A stretch of DNA of 47,173 bases, from NCBI GenBank assembly GCA_027486345.1, contig JAIXPH010000027.1, positions 1 to 47,173 on the forward strand. The letters run 5' to 3'. Source of the stretch: Paracoccaceae bacterium (GTDB lineage: Bacteria; Pseudomonadota; Alphaproteobacteria; Rhodobacterales; Rhodobacteraceae). The position numbers and the translations under genes are program-made. The first letter of the stretch is position 1; each line of letters opens with the position of its first letter. The notes under the pieces were generated by a model, which saw only the letters and a program-made list of their open reading frames with translations, was not told the DNA's origin and ran no database searches. Of the stretch, positions 39,888 to 47,173 are shown in pieces.

Positions 39888-41057
39888 TTACCCCCGCCCG
39901 ACCGTACCGCGTGACAATTGCCGGATCGCCGCCGTCAGCGCCGACAGATCGCCGCGCAAGTCGGCCATGCTTTCCTGCCGCCCGGCCGAGATTTCCTCAA
40001 GGATCCGCAGCAGTTGCACATCGATCGACCGCAGGCGCATCCGGCTTTCGGCATCCGCCCCGCCCGCGCCATCATTCTGCTGCACCAGCGCGATCAGGCG
40101 TTCCTGCCCATCCGCGATGCGGGCCAGAAGCGCGGTCTGGCCGGTTTCGGTTTCCACCCGCGCCGTCAGGGCCGCGATGGCGCGCGTCAGATCGTCGATC
40201 TTGTCCTCGACCATGACACGGGTGATGTCGGATTGGGTGTACAGGTTCTGCAAGGCCTCCATCTGGCCCGCCATCTGGTCCAGCACGGCATCCATCGCCG
40301 CCATGTCGCCGCCTTCGCCATCCGACGCAAGGCTGATGCGGGTGATGGAGGACACCCATTCCTCAAGCTCGCGGTAAAAGCGGTTCTGGCCATGGCTGGC
40401 GAAGAGTTCCAAAAGGCCAATGACCAAAGACCCCGCCAGACCGAGCAAAGACGACGAAAACGCCGTCCCCATCCCGCCCAACTGGTTTTCCAGACCCGAC
40501 ATCAGCTTTTCGAACACCTGCACGCCGCTTTCGCCCTCTTGCGGCGACAAGGAGCGGATGGTCTCCACGATGGCGGGGACCGAGGTGGCAAGGCCAAAGA
40601 ACGTGCCCAAGAGGCCAAGGAAGATCAGCAGGTTCGCCAGATAGCGCGTGAAATCCCGCGCCTCGTCGATGCGGGTCGCCACGGAGTCGAGGATGGACCG
40701 GGACGAGGCGTTGGAAAGCTGCATCTTCTTGCCCGGCGAGCGCAGCAGCGCGGCCAAGGGCACCAACAGACGCGGGGGCTGAACGCTCTCGGCCCCCGGT
40801 GTGCGGCGAACAAAGGCCTCAATCCAGCTCACGGATTGCACGAGGATCACCACCTGCCAGAAACAGGTGACCACCCCAAGAAGGAAGGCCCCGACAATGG
40901 CGCCGTTCAGCAACGGGTTGGTGTGATAGATGCCAAGGACCGTGTCCTTGATGACCCATGCCCCCGTCGCCACCAATGCGGTCGCCACCAGCATGAAGAC
41001 GATCTGCCGGATCGGCTGGCTGAAGGTCGTCGTGGTGTCTGCCGAAAATCTATCCAT
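39888..41057 (-). CDS. MotA/ExbB-like membrane protein, partner of the OmpA-domain protein
   Basis: A 389-residue protein with two membrane segments near the N terminus (about 20-75) and two more around 150-245 (NLLIFLGLLGTFFGLATSV and AFSSSLLGLAGSLVIGLLEL), which match the MotA/TolQ/ExbB proton-channel core. The C-terminal 140 residues form a cytoplasmic helical tail (QMEALQNLYTQSDITRVMVE and so on). I start at MDRFSADTTTTF (41057); the frame runs on upstream to 41144 without family similarity. The closest characterised units are MotAB and the Zorya ZorAB pair, but no zorC/D/E-like genes are near. Confidence 0.83.
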   Translation of the reverse strand: MDRFSADTTTTFSQPIRQIVFMLVATALVATGAWVIKDTVLGIYHTNPLLNGAIVGAFLLGVVTCFWQVVILVQSVSWIEAFVRRTPGAESVQPPRLLVPLAALLRSPGKKMQLSNASSRSILDSVATRIDEARDFTRYLANLLIFLGLLGTFFGLATSVPAIVETIRSLSPQEGESGVQVFEKLMSGLENQLGGMGTAFSSSLLGLAGSLVIGLLELFASHGQNRFYRELEEWVSSITRISLASDGEGGDMAAMDAVLDQMAGQMEALQNLYTQSDITRVMVEDKIDDLTRAIAALTARVETETGQTALLARIADGQERLIALVQQNDGAGGADAESRMRLRSIDVQLLRILEEISAGRQESMADLRGDLSALTAAIRQLSRGTVGRG

Positions 41058-41212
41058 CCCGGTCTTGCCTGTCCGCCTGTTGAGCCGTGCTTTTGGCGCG
41101 TGGCCCTGTTCAGGGCTTTCGCAGCCCATGTTTTGTGGCGGCAAGCATAGGAAGAGCGCGCCGCGCTGCCAAGCAAAACCCCTGTGACGGAACGGTCAAG
41201 ACGCGCTTTGGT

Positions 41213-41749
41213 TCATCCCGCCAAGGCGCGCACCCGTGCGGCGAGCCAATCAAGGTCGGCATCCGCGATACCGAGGGCATGCAGATGATCCACGGTAGAG
41301 AACAGGTAATCCCGGTTTGGTCCCCGTCCCCCGGTGGCGGACAGGATGATCCGGGCCTGTTCTTCCAACGGCAGGCCGCCGCAATACTGCACGTGGTCGG
41401 GATCGATCACATAGGCCAGCGCGGACACACCGCCGCCGGTGGCAAAGCGCACGTCCAGATGGGTTTCCAGATAGGCCGAGGACACCAGCTCCCGCTCGCG
41501 CAGCGTGGCGAGGGTGTCGGCCTCTGCCCCCGCTTCCACGCGGAACGCCACGCCGTTGCAGGCAGCCCCTGCGGCGCGGTCCAGCGCCAGCACAAGGCCG
41601 GGATGATCCTCGGTGCCGCGATGGTGGATGGACCGCATGCAGAAACTGCGGTGCCACCCCTCCAGCCGCGCGATCCGCTGTTCGGCGACGGGAAAGCCCG
41701 GATGCCAGATCAGCGATCCATAGCCGAAGACCCAAAGGCTGTCTTGCAT
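41213..41749 (-). CDS. Glutathione-specific gamma-glutamylcyclotransferase (ChaC type)
   Basis: A 178-residue ChaC-family enzyme that would cut glutathione to 5-oxoproline and cysteinyl-glycine. The substrate-binding VFGYGSLIW is at the N terminus; the catalytic glutamate is in RERELVSSAYLE (E85 or E87). The C-terminal GGRGPNRDYL is conserved. It is a single gene on the minus strand, separated from the MotA-like gene by a 155-base gap and divergent from the DUF2125 gene. Confidence 0.9.
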   Translation of the reverse strand: MQDSLWVFGYGSLIWHPGFPVAEQRIARLEGWHRSFCMRSIHHRGTEDHPGLVLALDRAAGAACNGVAFRVEAGAEADTLATLRERELVSSAYLETHLDVRFATGGGVSALAYVIDPDHVQYCGGLPLEEQARIILSATGGRGPNRDYLFSTVDHLHALGIADADLDWLAARVRALAG

Positions 41750-41811
41750 GTGCTGGCCCTCACTTAGTTGGCCCTGTAAACAACAGGCCGAAGGCGAAGG
41801 AAAGGGCAGCC

Positions 41812-42813
41812 ATGCGCAGAGGATTGATCGCGGTGCTGGTCCTTGCGGCGCTGTGGGCCGGGTACTGGTTCGGGGCGGCGCGTCTGGTGGAACGCGCGGC
41901 TGAGGCGTGGTTCAAGGCCCAGACCGGCGCCGGCACGCTGGCCGGGCATGACGGGCTGCGGGTGACGGGTTTTCCCCTGCGCTTTGCCTTGGACATCACC
42001 CGCCCGCATCTGGCCGATGCGGACACCGGCACAGGCTGGTCCGCCGCCGAGGCGCGCATCGCGGCGCGGGCCTGGATGCCATGGCGCGTGACGCTGGACC
42101 TGCCGGAACAGCAAATGCTGGACCTGCCGGGGCAAGAATTGACCATCAACTCCTCGGCCATGACGGCCACCGTCGCACTTTTGCCGGGGGCGACCCTGCC
42201 GCTGGATTGGACGGACCTGTCGGGGGATGGAGTCTCGCTCTTGTCGTCGCAGGGCTGGGCGCTGGCCATCGCCCACATCACCGCGACCACCCGGCGCGAT
42301 CTGACCGACCCCCTGACCCATGACCTGCAGGCAGAGGCGCGGTCGATCACACCGGACGAAGGATTTCGCCGTCGTCTGGCCACGCAATCGACCCTGCCCG
42401 AATTGATCGAGGGCTTGCGCGTGGATGCCGCCCTGTCCTTTACCGCACCACTGGACCGCAATGCCGCCGAAATGCAGCCCCGACTTGCCGCGCTGAAGCT
42501 GCGGGATGCCACGCTGACATGGGGCACGCTGATCCTGTCGGCCAGCGGGGATCTCACGCCGGACGCTCAGGGCTTTGCCGAGGGACGGATCGACCTGCGC
42601 CTGACCGGCTGGCGCGATCTGGTTCCGGTGCTGGTGGCTGCCCAACTGGTCAAGCCGGAGGTTGCCCCCACCGTGACCCGCGCGCTGGAGGTGATGGCCA
42701 AGGACGGGACGGCAGAGGTGCTGGACATGCCCTTGGTCCTGTCCGAAGGCTGGATGCGGCTGGGGCCGATCCCGATTGGCCCTGCGCCGATGATGCTGGA
42801 TCAGCGGCAGTAA
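41812..42813 (+). CDS. DUF2125 domain protein, membrane-anchored
   Basis: A 333-residue protein with one N-terminal membrane helix (residues 4-23, GLIAVLVLAALWAGYWFGAA) and a large periplasmic domain of the DUF2125 family, which is common in alphaproteobacteria. GFPLRFALDITRPHL and GWMRLGPIPIGP are recognisable stretches. The beta-rich, repeated pattern recalls AsmA-like lipid-transfer domains, but this is a guess. Its last 13 bases overlap the end of the extensin-like gene on the other strand. Confidence 0.82.
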   Translation: MRRGLIAVLVLAALWAGYWFGAARLVERAAEAWFKAQTGAGTLAGHDGLRVTGFPLRFALDITRPHLADADTGTGWSAAEARIAARAWMPWRVTLDLPEQQMLDLPGQELTINSSAMTATVALLPGATLPLDWTDLSGDGVSLLSSQGWALAIAHITATTRRDLTDPLTHDLQAEARSITPDEGFRRRLATQSTLPELIEGLRVDAALSFTAPLDRNAAEMQPRLAALKLRDATLTWGTLILSASGDLTPDAQGFAEGRIDLRLTGWRDLVPVLVAAQLVKPEVAPTVTRALEVMAKDGTAEVLDMPLVLSEGWMRLGPIPIGPAPMMLDQRQ

Positions 42814-43880
42814 GGGCCGTTGCGGTAGCTGGCGGTGTCGAAATGCAGATGGTCCTCGTGATAGCCGTCTGATCCGGGGCCCAGCGTGGTGCCGAAGATG
42901 CCGCAGGCCGCCTTGTGCGCGCGGCGCAGTTTCGCGCCATAGTCGTCGGCCACCGTGATCAGGCTGCCGTCAGAGAAGACCACGCCCGCCACATCCACGG
43001 CCTTGCCGCGCCCATGTTCGCTGATGCGATTGCCGCGAATGTTGTTCCGGGGGCGGCAGATATAGCTGGCGGCGATCCGCAGTTCGACGATCTCTCGCCC
43101 CTTGAAGGCCGGTCGCAAACCCTGGTCGATCCATGTCCGCAGCGCCGTCGCCGTGGTGCAGTCGATGGTGGCAGGCGCGTTCAACCGGATGCCGTCGATC
43201 GACGTGACGCGGACAGGTTCGTCAACCCCGCAGCCGCGCACCTTTGAGGTGATGCGGGCGATGTCCTCACCCCGGATCGCCGGATCGCCGCACACGGAAC
43301 CGGCCACCGGAGCCGTGCTGCGCGGCGGTTTCTTGGTCCCGCCGAACAGACCGCCGAACAAGCCGCCACTGCGGCGCGACTCCTGCGGGGCTGGCATCGC
43401 GGCGGCGCTCGCGGTGGGCATGGCCGAGAGCATCCCCGGCCGTGGCATCGGGCGCAGGGTGCCCGGCCCGGCCTCTGCCACCAGCACCACCACGCGGGCG
43501 GGGGCTTGCAGGACAGATCCGGCAGGACGCGGACGCGGGCGCAAAGCGCCGGGCGGGGCGGTGTTTTCCGTGGTGACCGTGGTCACGGCGGGCAAGGCGG
43601 CGGTCATCATCGGGCGCGGTCGGGGACGCAGCGTGCCGGGTTGGGCGGCGTTTTCCGTCGTGATCGTGGTCACAGCGGGCAGATCGGCCACAAAGGGGCG
43701 CGGACGGGGACGCACCACGCCCGGATCAACGGACTCATCCGTGGTGAGTGGGGTGACGGGCAGCAAGGCCGCATAGCCCGGGTTGGGCTTGGGCCGCAGC
43801 GACGTCATGGGCGCCTCTGCCCCGGCGACCCCGGGCATGGCAACCAAAAGGGACACGGCCAGCGCCGTGACCCGCCGCAT
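42801..43880 (-). CDS. Extensin-like C-terminal domain protein with RPRPRP repeats
   Basis: A 359-residue exported protein. The signal peptide is [20 protein letters not shown]. Residues about 40-120 hold three copies of a 28-29 residue repeat ending in RPRPRP (57-62, 85-90, 114-119), with a fourth degenerate RPMPRP. The C-terminal 180 residues form an extensin-like domain, related to D-Ala-D-Ala peptidases of the M15 type: SEHGRGKAVDVAGV and HEDHLHFDT carry the expected zinc-binding histidines and aspartate. Cell-wall processing is likely. The ATG shares one base with the tyrC stop (TGATG). Confidence 0.87.
   Translation of the reverse strand: MRRVTALAVSLLVAMPGVAGAEAPMTSLRPKPNPGYAALLPVTPLTTDESVDPGVVRPRPRPFVADLPAVTTITTENAAQPGTLRPRPRPMMTAALPAVTTVTTENTAPPGALRPRPRPAGSVLQAPARVVVLVAEAGPGTLRPMPRPGMLSAMPTASAAAMPAPQESRRSGGLFGGLFGGTKKPPRSTAPVAGSVCGDPAIRGEDIARITSKVRGCGVDEPVRVTSIDGIRLNAPATIDCTTATALRTWIDQGLRPAFKGREIVELRIAASYICRPRNNIRGNRISEHGRGKAVDVAGVVFSDGSLITVADDYGAKLRRAHKAACGIFGTTLGPGSDGYHEDHLHFDTASYRNGPYCR
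43515..43765. repeat. Internal repeats in the extensin-like gene
   Basis: Three imperfect repeats of about 84-87 bases encode the LPAVTT-TTEN-PG-LRPRPRP units. The DNA copies are similar enough to allow slippage or recombination, so copy number may vary among strains. Confidence 0.7.
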
Positions 43881-44830
43881 CAGGCCGGATTTCCACCGCC
43901 ACCACCTGAGGTGGGTGCCACGCGGCCGAAATCGGGAGCCGCCGTGTCTTGCCCTGCCTCGATGATCCCGCGACGGATGGCGCGGGTGCGGGTGAAATAC
44001 TCGTGAAGATGCGCGCCGTCCCCCATGCGGATGGCACGCTGCAAAACAAAAAGCTCTTCCGTGAAGCGGCCGAGGATATCCAGGACCGCATCCTTGTTGG
44101 TCAGAAACACATCCCGCCACATCGTCGGGTCCGACGCCGCGATCCGGGTGAAATCGCGGAAGCCCGAGGCCGAATACTGGATCACCTCGGAATTCGAGAC
44201 GCGGCGCAGGTGATCGGCCACGCCCACCATCGTGTAGGCGATCAGGTGCGGCGTATGCGACACCACGGCCAGCACGAGGTCATGGTGATCGGCCTCCATC
44301 TCATCGACCTTGGCCCCCATGCCCTCCCACAGCGCGCGAAGGCGCGCGATGGCATCAGGCGTGGATTGCGCGGTCGGGGTCAAAAGGCACCAGCGGTTTT
44401 GGAACAGTGTCGCGAAACCCGATCTTGGCCCGGAATGTTCCGTCCCGGCAAGCGGATGGCCGGGAACAAAGGCCACATCGGCGGGAAGATGCGGACCCAC
44501 CGCCTCGATCACCGCGCGCTTGACCGATCCGACGTCGGTGACACAGGCACCTGCCTTGAGCTTGGGCGCGATGGCGCGGGCGACATCCTCCATCGCCCCC
44601 ACCGGCACACAGAGCACGATCAAGTCCGCCCCTTCGACCGCATCGGCCGCCGAATCGAACACGCGGTCGCACAGGCCGATCTCCAACGCCGTCGCGCGGG
44701 TCTCGGCGGATTTGGCATGGCCCGTGATCTCACGCGCCAGACCACCCTGCCGGATCGCAAGGGCCATGCTCGAGGCGATCAGGCCCAGGCCGATCAGGGC
44801 CACGCGGTCATAGATCGGGGCTTTCGTCAT
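43880..44830 (-). CDS. tyrC: Prephenate / arogenate dehydrogenase (TyrC type)
   Basis: NAD(P)-dependent enzyme that oxidises prephenate or arogenate toward tyrosine. The 316 residues start [20 protein letters not shown], with the Rossmann motif [17 protein letters not shown], the DVGSVKR motif and [12 protein letters not shown]. The C-terminal helical dimerisation domain contains [15 protein letters not shown]. It overlaps hisC by 4 bases and the extensin-like gene by 1. The hisC-tyrC pair is usual: HisC-type enzymes can transaminate both histidinol-phosphate and prephenate. Cofactor and substrate preference cannot be told here. Confidence 0.92.
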   Translation of the reverse strand: MTKAPIYDRVALIGLGLIASSMALAIRQGGLAREITGHAKSAETRATALEIGLCDRVFDSAADAVEGADLIVLCVPVGAMEDVARAIAPKLKAGACVTDVGSVKRAVIEAVGPHLPADVAFVPGHPLAGTEHSGPRSGFATLFQNRWCLLTPTAQSTPDAIARLRALWEGMGAKVDEMEADHHDLVLAVVSHTPHLIAYTMVGVADHLRRVSNSEVIQYSASGFRDFTRIAASDPTMWRDVFLTNKDAVLDILGRFTEELFVLQRAIRMGDGAHLHEYFTRTRAIRRGIIEAGQDTAAPDFGRVAPTSGGGGGNPA

Positions 44831-45909
44831 TTCACGCCCTTGAACTGACCGATGGCATGGGCGACGCGGCGGCAAGACGCCTCATCCCCCACGGTGATCC
44901 GCAGGCAATGCGGCAGCTTGTAGCCCGCCACGCGCCGCACGATCAGCCCCTGCGATTGCAGGAAGGCATCACAGGCCTCGGCCTCTTCGGTCGAGGCAAA
45001 GCGGGCCAGCACGAAATTCGCCATCGAGGTGTCAGAGGGGATGCCCAGTTCGGCCAACGCCTCGGCCAGCCAATGGCGCATGCGGGCGTTGTCGTTGCGG
45101 CAGCGGTTGACGAAATCCTGATCGCGCACCGCCGCCTCGGCCACCTCAAGCTGGGTGGTGGACAGGTTGAACGGCCCCCGGATGCGGTTCAGCACATCGA
45201 TCACGGCGCGCGGGCCATAGCCCCAGCCAATCCGCAACCCGCCAAGACCGTAGATCTTGGAGAATGTCCGCGTCATGAACACGTTTTCCGACCGGGTCAC
45301 CAGCGCTGCGCCGCCATCAAACCCTTCGACATATTCGGCATAGGCCCCGTCCAGCACCAGAAGCGCCTGTTTGGGCAGCCCGGCGGCGAGACGCTCCACC
45401 TCGGCCATCGAGATCATGGTGCCGGTGGGGTTGTTCGGGTTGGCAAGGAAGACCAGCCGCGTCCGGCGGTTGCAGGCGGCAAGGATGGCGTCCACATCCG
45501 TGGTGCGCTCCCGCTCCTTCACCTCCACGGGCGTGGCCCCCACGGCCAGCGTGCTGATGCGGTACATCAGGAAGCCGTGTTCGGTGAACACCACCTCATC
45601 CTTGGGGCCGGCATAGGCCTGGCACAGGAAGGTGATGATCTCATCCGATCCCACGCCGCAGATAATGCGGTCGGGGTCCAGCCCATGCACATCGCCGATA
45701 GCGTCGCGCAAGTTGGCATGGTCGGTGGACGGATAGCGGTGCAGGCTGTGCACGGTGCGCGAAAAGGCCTCTTTCGCCTTGTCCGACGCGCCAAAGGGAT
45801 TCTCGTTCGAGGACAGTTTGACCACATTGGCCACGCCCGCCACATGCGCCTTGCCGCCCTGATACAGGGCGATGTCAAGGATGCCGGGTTGCGGGCGGAT
45901 GTCGGTCAT
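44827..45909 (-). CDS. hisC: Histidinol-phosphate aminotransferase
   Basis: PLP aminotransferase of fold type I, 360 residues. Motifs: [35 protein letters not shown], and the Schiff-base lysine K218 in [12 protein letters not shown]. Next to tyrC, it probably also serves aromatic amino-acid synthesis. It is the first gene of hisC-tyrC-extensin; the short leader upstream (GGGACCAGAC before the ATG) gives the ribosome binding site. Confidence 0.93.
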   Translation of the reverse strand: MTDIRPQPGILDIALYQGGKAHVAGVANVVKLSSNENPFGASDKAKEAFSRTVHSLHRYPSTDHANLRDAIGDVHGLDPDRIICGVGSDEIITFLCQAYAGPKDEVVFTEHGFLMYRISTLAVGATPVEVKERERTTDVDAILAACNRRTRLVFLANPNNPTGTMISMAEVERLAAGLPKQALLVLDGAYAEYVEGFDGGAALVTRSENVFMTRTFSKIYGLGGLRIGWGYGPRAVIDVLNRIRGPFNLSTTQLEVAEAAVRDQDFVNRCRNDNARMRHWLAEALAELGIPSDTSMANFVLARFASTEEAEACDAFLQSQGLIVRRVAGYKLPHCLRITVGDEASCRRVAHAIGQFKGVK

Positions 45910-45984
45910 GTCTGGTCCCCTTTCGCCAGCGGGTTCTAGCCGGGTGGACAGGTCAAGGCCAGTGGATTGTTGCCGAAGCGGCCC

Positions 45985-46515
45985 TTACTTCGAGGCCCGC
46001 GCTTGCAACCAATCCATCAGCGCCATCAACACGCCCGACACCACGAAGGTCAGGTGGATGATCGTCAGCCACATCAGGGTCCGGTCATCGGCAGCGGGGG
46101 TCGCGGGGTCGCCGATCTCCATGAAGCGTTTCAGCAGGTGGATGCCGGAAATCGCAACGATCGAGGCGATGAGCTTCATCTTCAGCCCGCCGAAATCCAC
46201 CTTGCCCATCCAGTCGGGCCGGTCGGTCCCCGCGTCGAAATCGAACTTGGACACGAAGTTTTCGTAGCCGGAAAACATCACGATCAGCAGCAGATTCGCT
46301 GCCAGCGTCAGGTCGATCAGCGTCAGCACGACAAGAATGGTCTTTTCGGGCGACAGGGTCAGCACTTGCGGCGCGTAATAGACCAACTCGCGCAGGAAGA
46401 TCACCGTCATCATCCCCAGCGCGACGACCAGCCCCACATACATCGGCGCCATCAACCAGCGCGAGGCGAAGAGCCCCTTTTCAAAGCGGTCTTCCACAGC
46501 CTGTTTTCTTGACAT
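45985..46515 (-). CDS. YqhA-type membrane protein (UPF0114, TIGR00645)
   Basis: A 176-residue integral membrane protein with four segments (about 24-46, 63-85, 108-128, 145-167). It begins MSRKQAVEDRFEKGLFASRW and contains LTLIDLTLAANLLLIVMFSGYENFVSKFD, cut here to TLAANLLLIVMFSGYENF, the family's hallmark. Function is unknown; the family is widespread in proteobacteria. I use the ATG at 46515; a GTG three codons upstream is possible. A terminator for rpsD separates it from that gene. Confidence 0.88.
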   Translation of the reverse strand: MSRKQAVEDRFEKGLFASRWLMAPMYVGLVVALGMMTVIFLRELVYYAPQVLTLSPEKTILVVLTLIDLTLAANLLLIVMFSGYENFVSKFDFDAGTDRPDWMGKVDFGGLKMKLIASIVAISGIHLLKRFMEIGDPATPAADDRTLMWLTIIHLTFVVSGVLMALMDWLQARASK

Positions 46516-46570
46516 CGCGCACAAACCCCAAAACTCAGGTAAAATCTGTTGCCCGATAGCACAAAAGCAA

Positions 46571-46594
46571 GAGGCCCGCCAAACGGCGGGCCTC
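46571..46594 (-). terminator. Rho-independent terminator of rpsD
   Basis: GAGGCCCGCC (46571-46580) pairs perfectly with GGCGGGCCTC (46585-46594) around four bases. On the minus strand the stem is followed by TTGCTTTTGT. It lies 24 bases beyond the rpsD stop. Confidence 0.88.
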
Positions 46595-46618
46595 GCTTCG
46601 TCCTGAACAGGGCGAAAA

Positions 46619-47173
46619 TCAGTTCTTCGCGTAGTATTCCACGACGAGGTTCGGTTCCATCTGGACCGGATAGGGCACGTCCGACAGGCCGGGGGTGCGC
46701 ACGAACTTGACGGTCATCTTGGAGTGATCGACTTCCAGATAATCCGGAACGTCACGCTCGGTCAGCGCCACGGCTTCCAGAACCAGCGCCAATTGCTTGG
46801 ACTTCTGGCGCACTTCGATGATGTCGCCTTCCTTCACGCGGTAGGAGGCGATGTTCACGCGCTGGCCGTTCACGGTCACGTGGCCGTGGTTCACGAACTG
46901 GCGGGCCGCGAAAACGGTCGGGACGAACTTGGCGCGGTAGACGACCGCATCCAGACGACGCTCCAGCAGGCCGATCAGCATCTCGCCGGTGTCGCCCTTC
47001 ACGCGTTCCGCTTCACCATAGATCTTGCGGAACTGCTTTTCGGTCAGGTCGCCGTAATAGCCCTTCAGCTTTTGCTTCGCGCGCAGCTGGGTGCCGAAAT
47101 CCGACAGCTTGTTCTTGCGGCGCTGGCCGTGCTGGCCGGGGCCGTATTCGCGCTTGTTCACCGGGGACTTGGG
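46619..47173 (-). CDS. rpsD: 30S ribosomal protein S4 (5' end outside window)
   Basis: The C-terminal 184 residues of S4, a primary 16S rRNA-binding protein that starts assembly of the small subunit. The visible part begins [19 protein letters not shown] and holds the S4 RNA-binding domain ([14 protein letters not shown] and [18 protein letters not shown]). It ends VVEYYAKN. Roughly 20 N-terminal residues (typically MTKRT...WGR) lie beyond the right edge; the in-frame GTG at 47161 is an internal valine, not the start. The gene stands alone here, with its own terminator. Confidence 0.96.
   Translation of the reverse strand, partial: PKSPVNKREYGPGQHGQRRKNKLSDFGTQLRAKQKLKGYYGDLTEKQFRKIYGEAERVKGDTGEMLIGLLERRLDAVVYRAKFVPTVFAARQFVNHGHVTVNGQRVNIASYRVKEGDIIEVRQKSKQLALVLEAVALTERDVPDYLEVDHSKMTVKFVRTPGLSDVPYPVQMEPNLVVEYYAKN

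Noticed and set aside
38271..41057. Zorya-type defence system (ZorAB)
   Set aside because: The MotAB-like architecture is similar, but no ZorC, ZorD or ZorE-like genes are adjacent and the neighbours are housekeeping genes.
46619..47161. rpsD starting at the GTG at 47161
   Set aside because: The codons beyond it read PKSP in frame, matching the known N-terminal region of alphaproteobacterial S4, so the gene continues past the window edge.

Overview
The window is a high-GC chromosomal segment of an alphaproteobacterium, most likely a member of the Rhodobacteraceae (Rhodobacter/Paracoccus-like). The evidence is the gene content and order: fused ATP sulfurylase/APS kinase, lgt-MidA-pgeF, Hsp20 with DUF1150, an F1-only atpHAGDC operon, hisC-tyrC-extensin, and an alphaproteobacterial S4. 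Almost every gene is housekeeping. Accessory material is limited to the end of an IS5-type insertion sequence at the left edge, a parDE toxin-antitoxin pair, and perhaps a PAP2 phosphatase and an H-type lectin gene.

Layout. 1-116: IS end. 284-2860: orphan membrane hybrid histidine kinase. 2865-5940: ubiK (minus) divergent from lgt-midA-pgeF. 6204-6698: a 51-residue basic protein, then a candidate small RNA or leaderless micro-ORF unit. 6709-8357: Lrp-type regulator divergent from trxB. 8592-10965: sat-cysC and parDE, converging on one bidirectional terminator. 10962-12124: hsp20-DUF1150 (minus, RpoH-type promoter) and a YdcH protein. 12192-13746: purEK. 13750-15396: low-affinity iron permease homologue, then an FMN riboswitch controlling a RibN-type riboflavin transporter. 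15475-16903: Nudix, Gre-like and GNAT genes, overlapping start to stop. 16908-17012: four adjacent perfect hairpins. 17029-19185: groES-groEL with CIRCE.

19357-26406: Mn-dependent pyrophosphatase, a hairpin-rich 393-bp gap, HAD phosphatase, MaoC hydratase, ribF, YcgN-type protein, threonine aldolase, DsbA-like isomerase, prs. 26497-27811: PAP2 and H-type lectin. 27852-32731: ATP synthase F1 operon. 33021-38230: methyltransferase, gloB, clpA, M23 peptidase. 38271-41057: a MotA/MotB-like pair with a long coiled coil. 41213-45909: ChaC, DUF2125, extensin-like protein, tyrC, hisC. 45985-47173: YqhA-type membrane protein and the 3' part of rpsD.

Functional links: flavin supply is represented twice (riboswitch-controlled import and RibF). 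Chaperone control uses two logics (HrcA/CIRCE for groESL, RpoH-type for hsp20). Several small operons rely on 1-8 bp start/stop overlaps, implying translational coupling.

I did not find a clear multi-gene system of a new kind. The least explained signals are non-coding: the four-hairpin cassette at 16908-17012, other perfect hairpins with three-base loops in intergenic DNA, and the promoter-to-terminator unit at 6538-6698. The MotAB-like pair and a Gre-like protein without the usual acidic tip are the least understood proteins.
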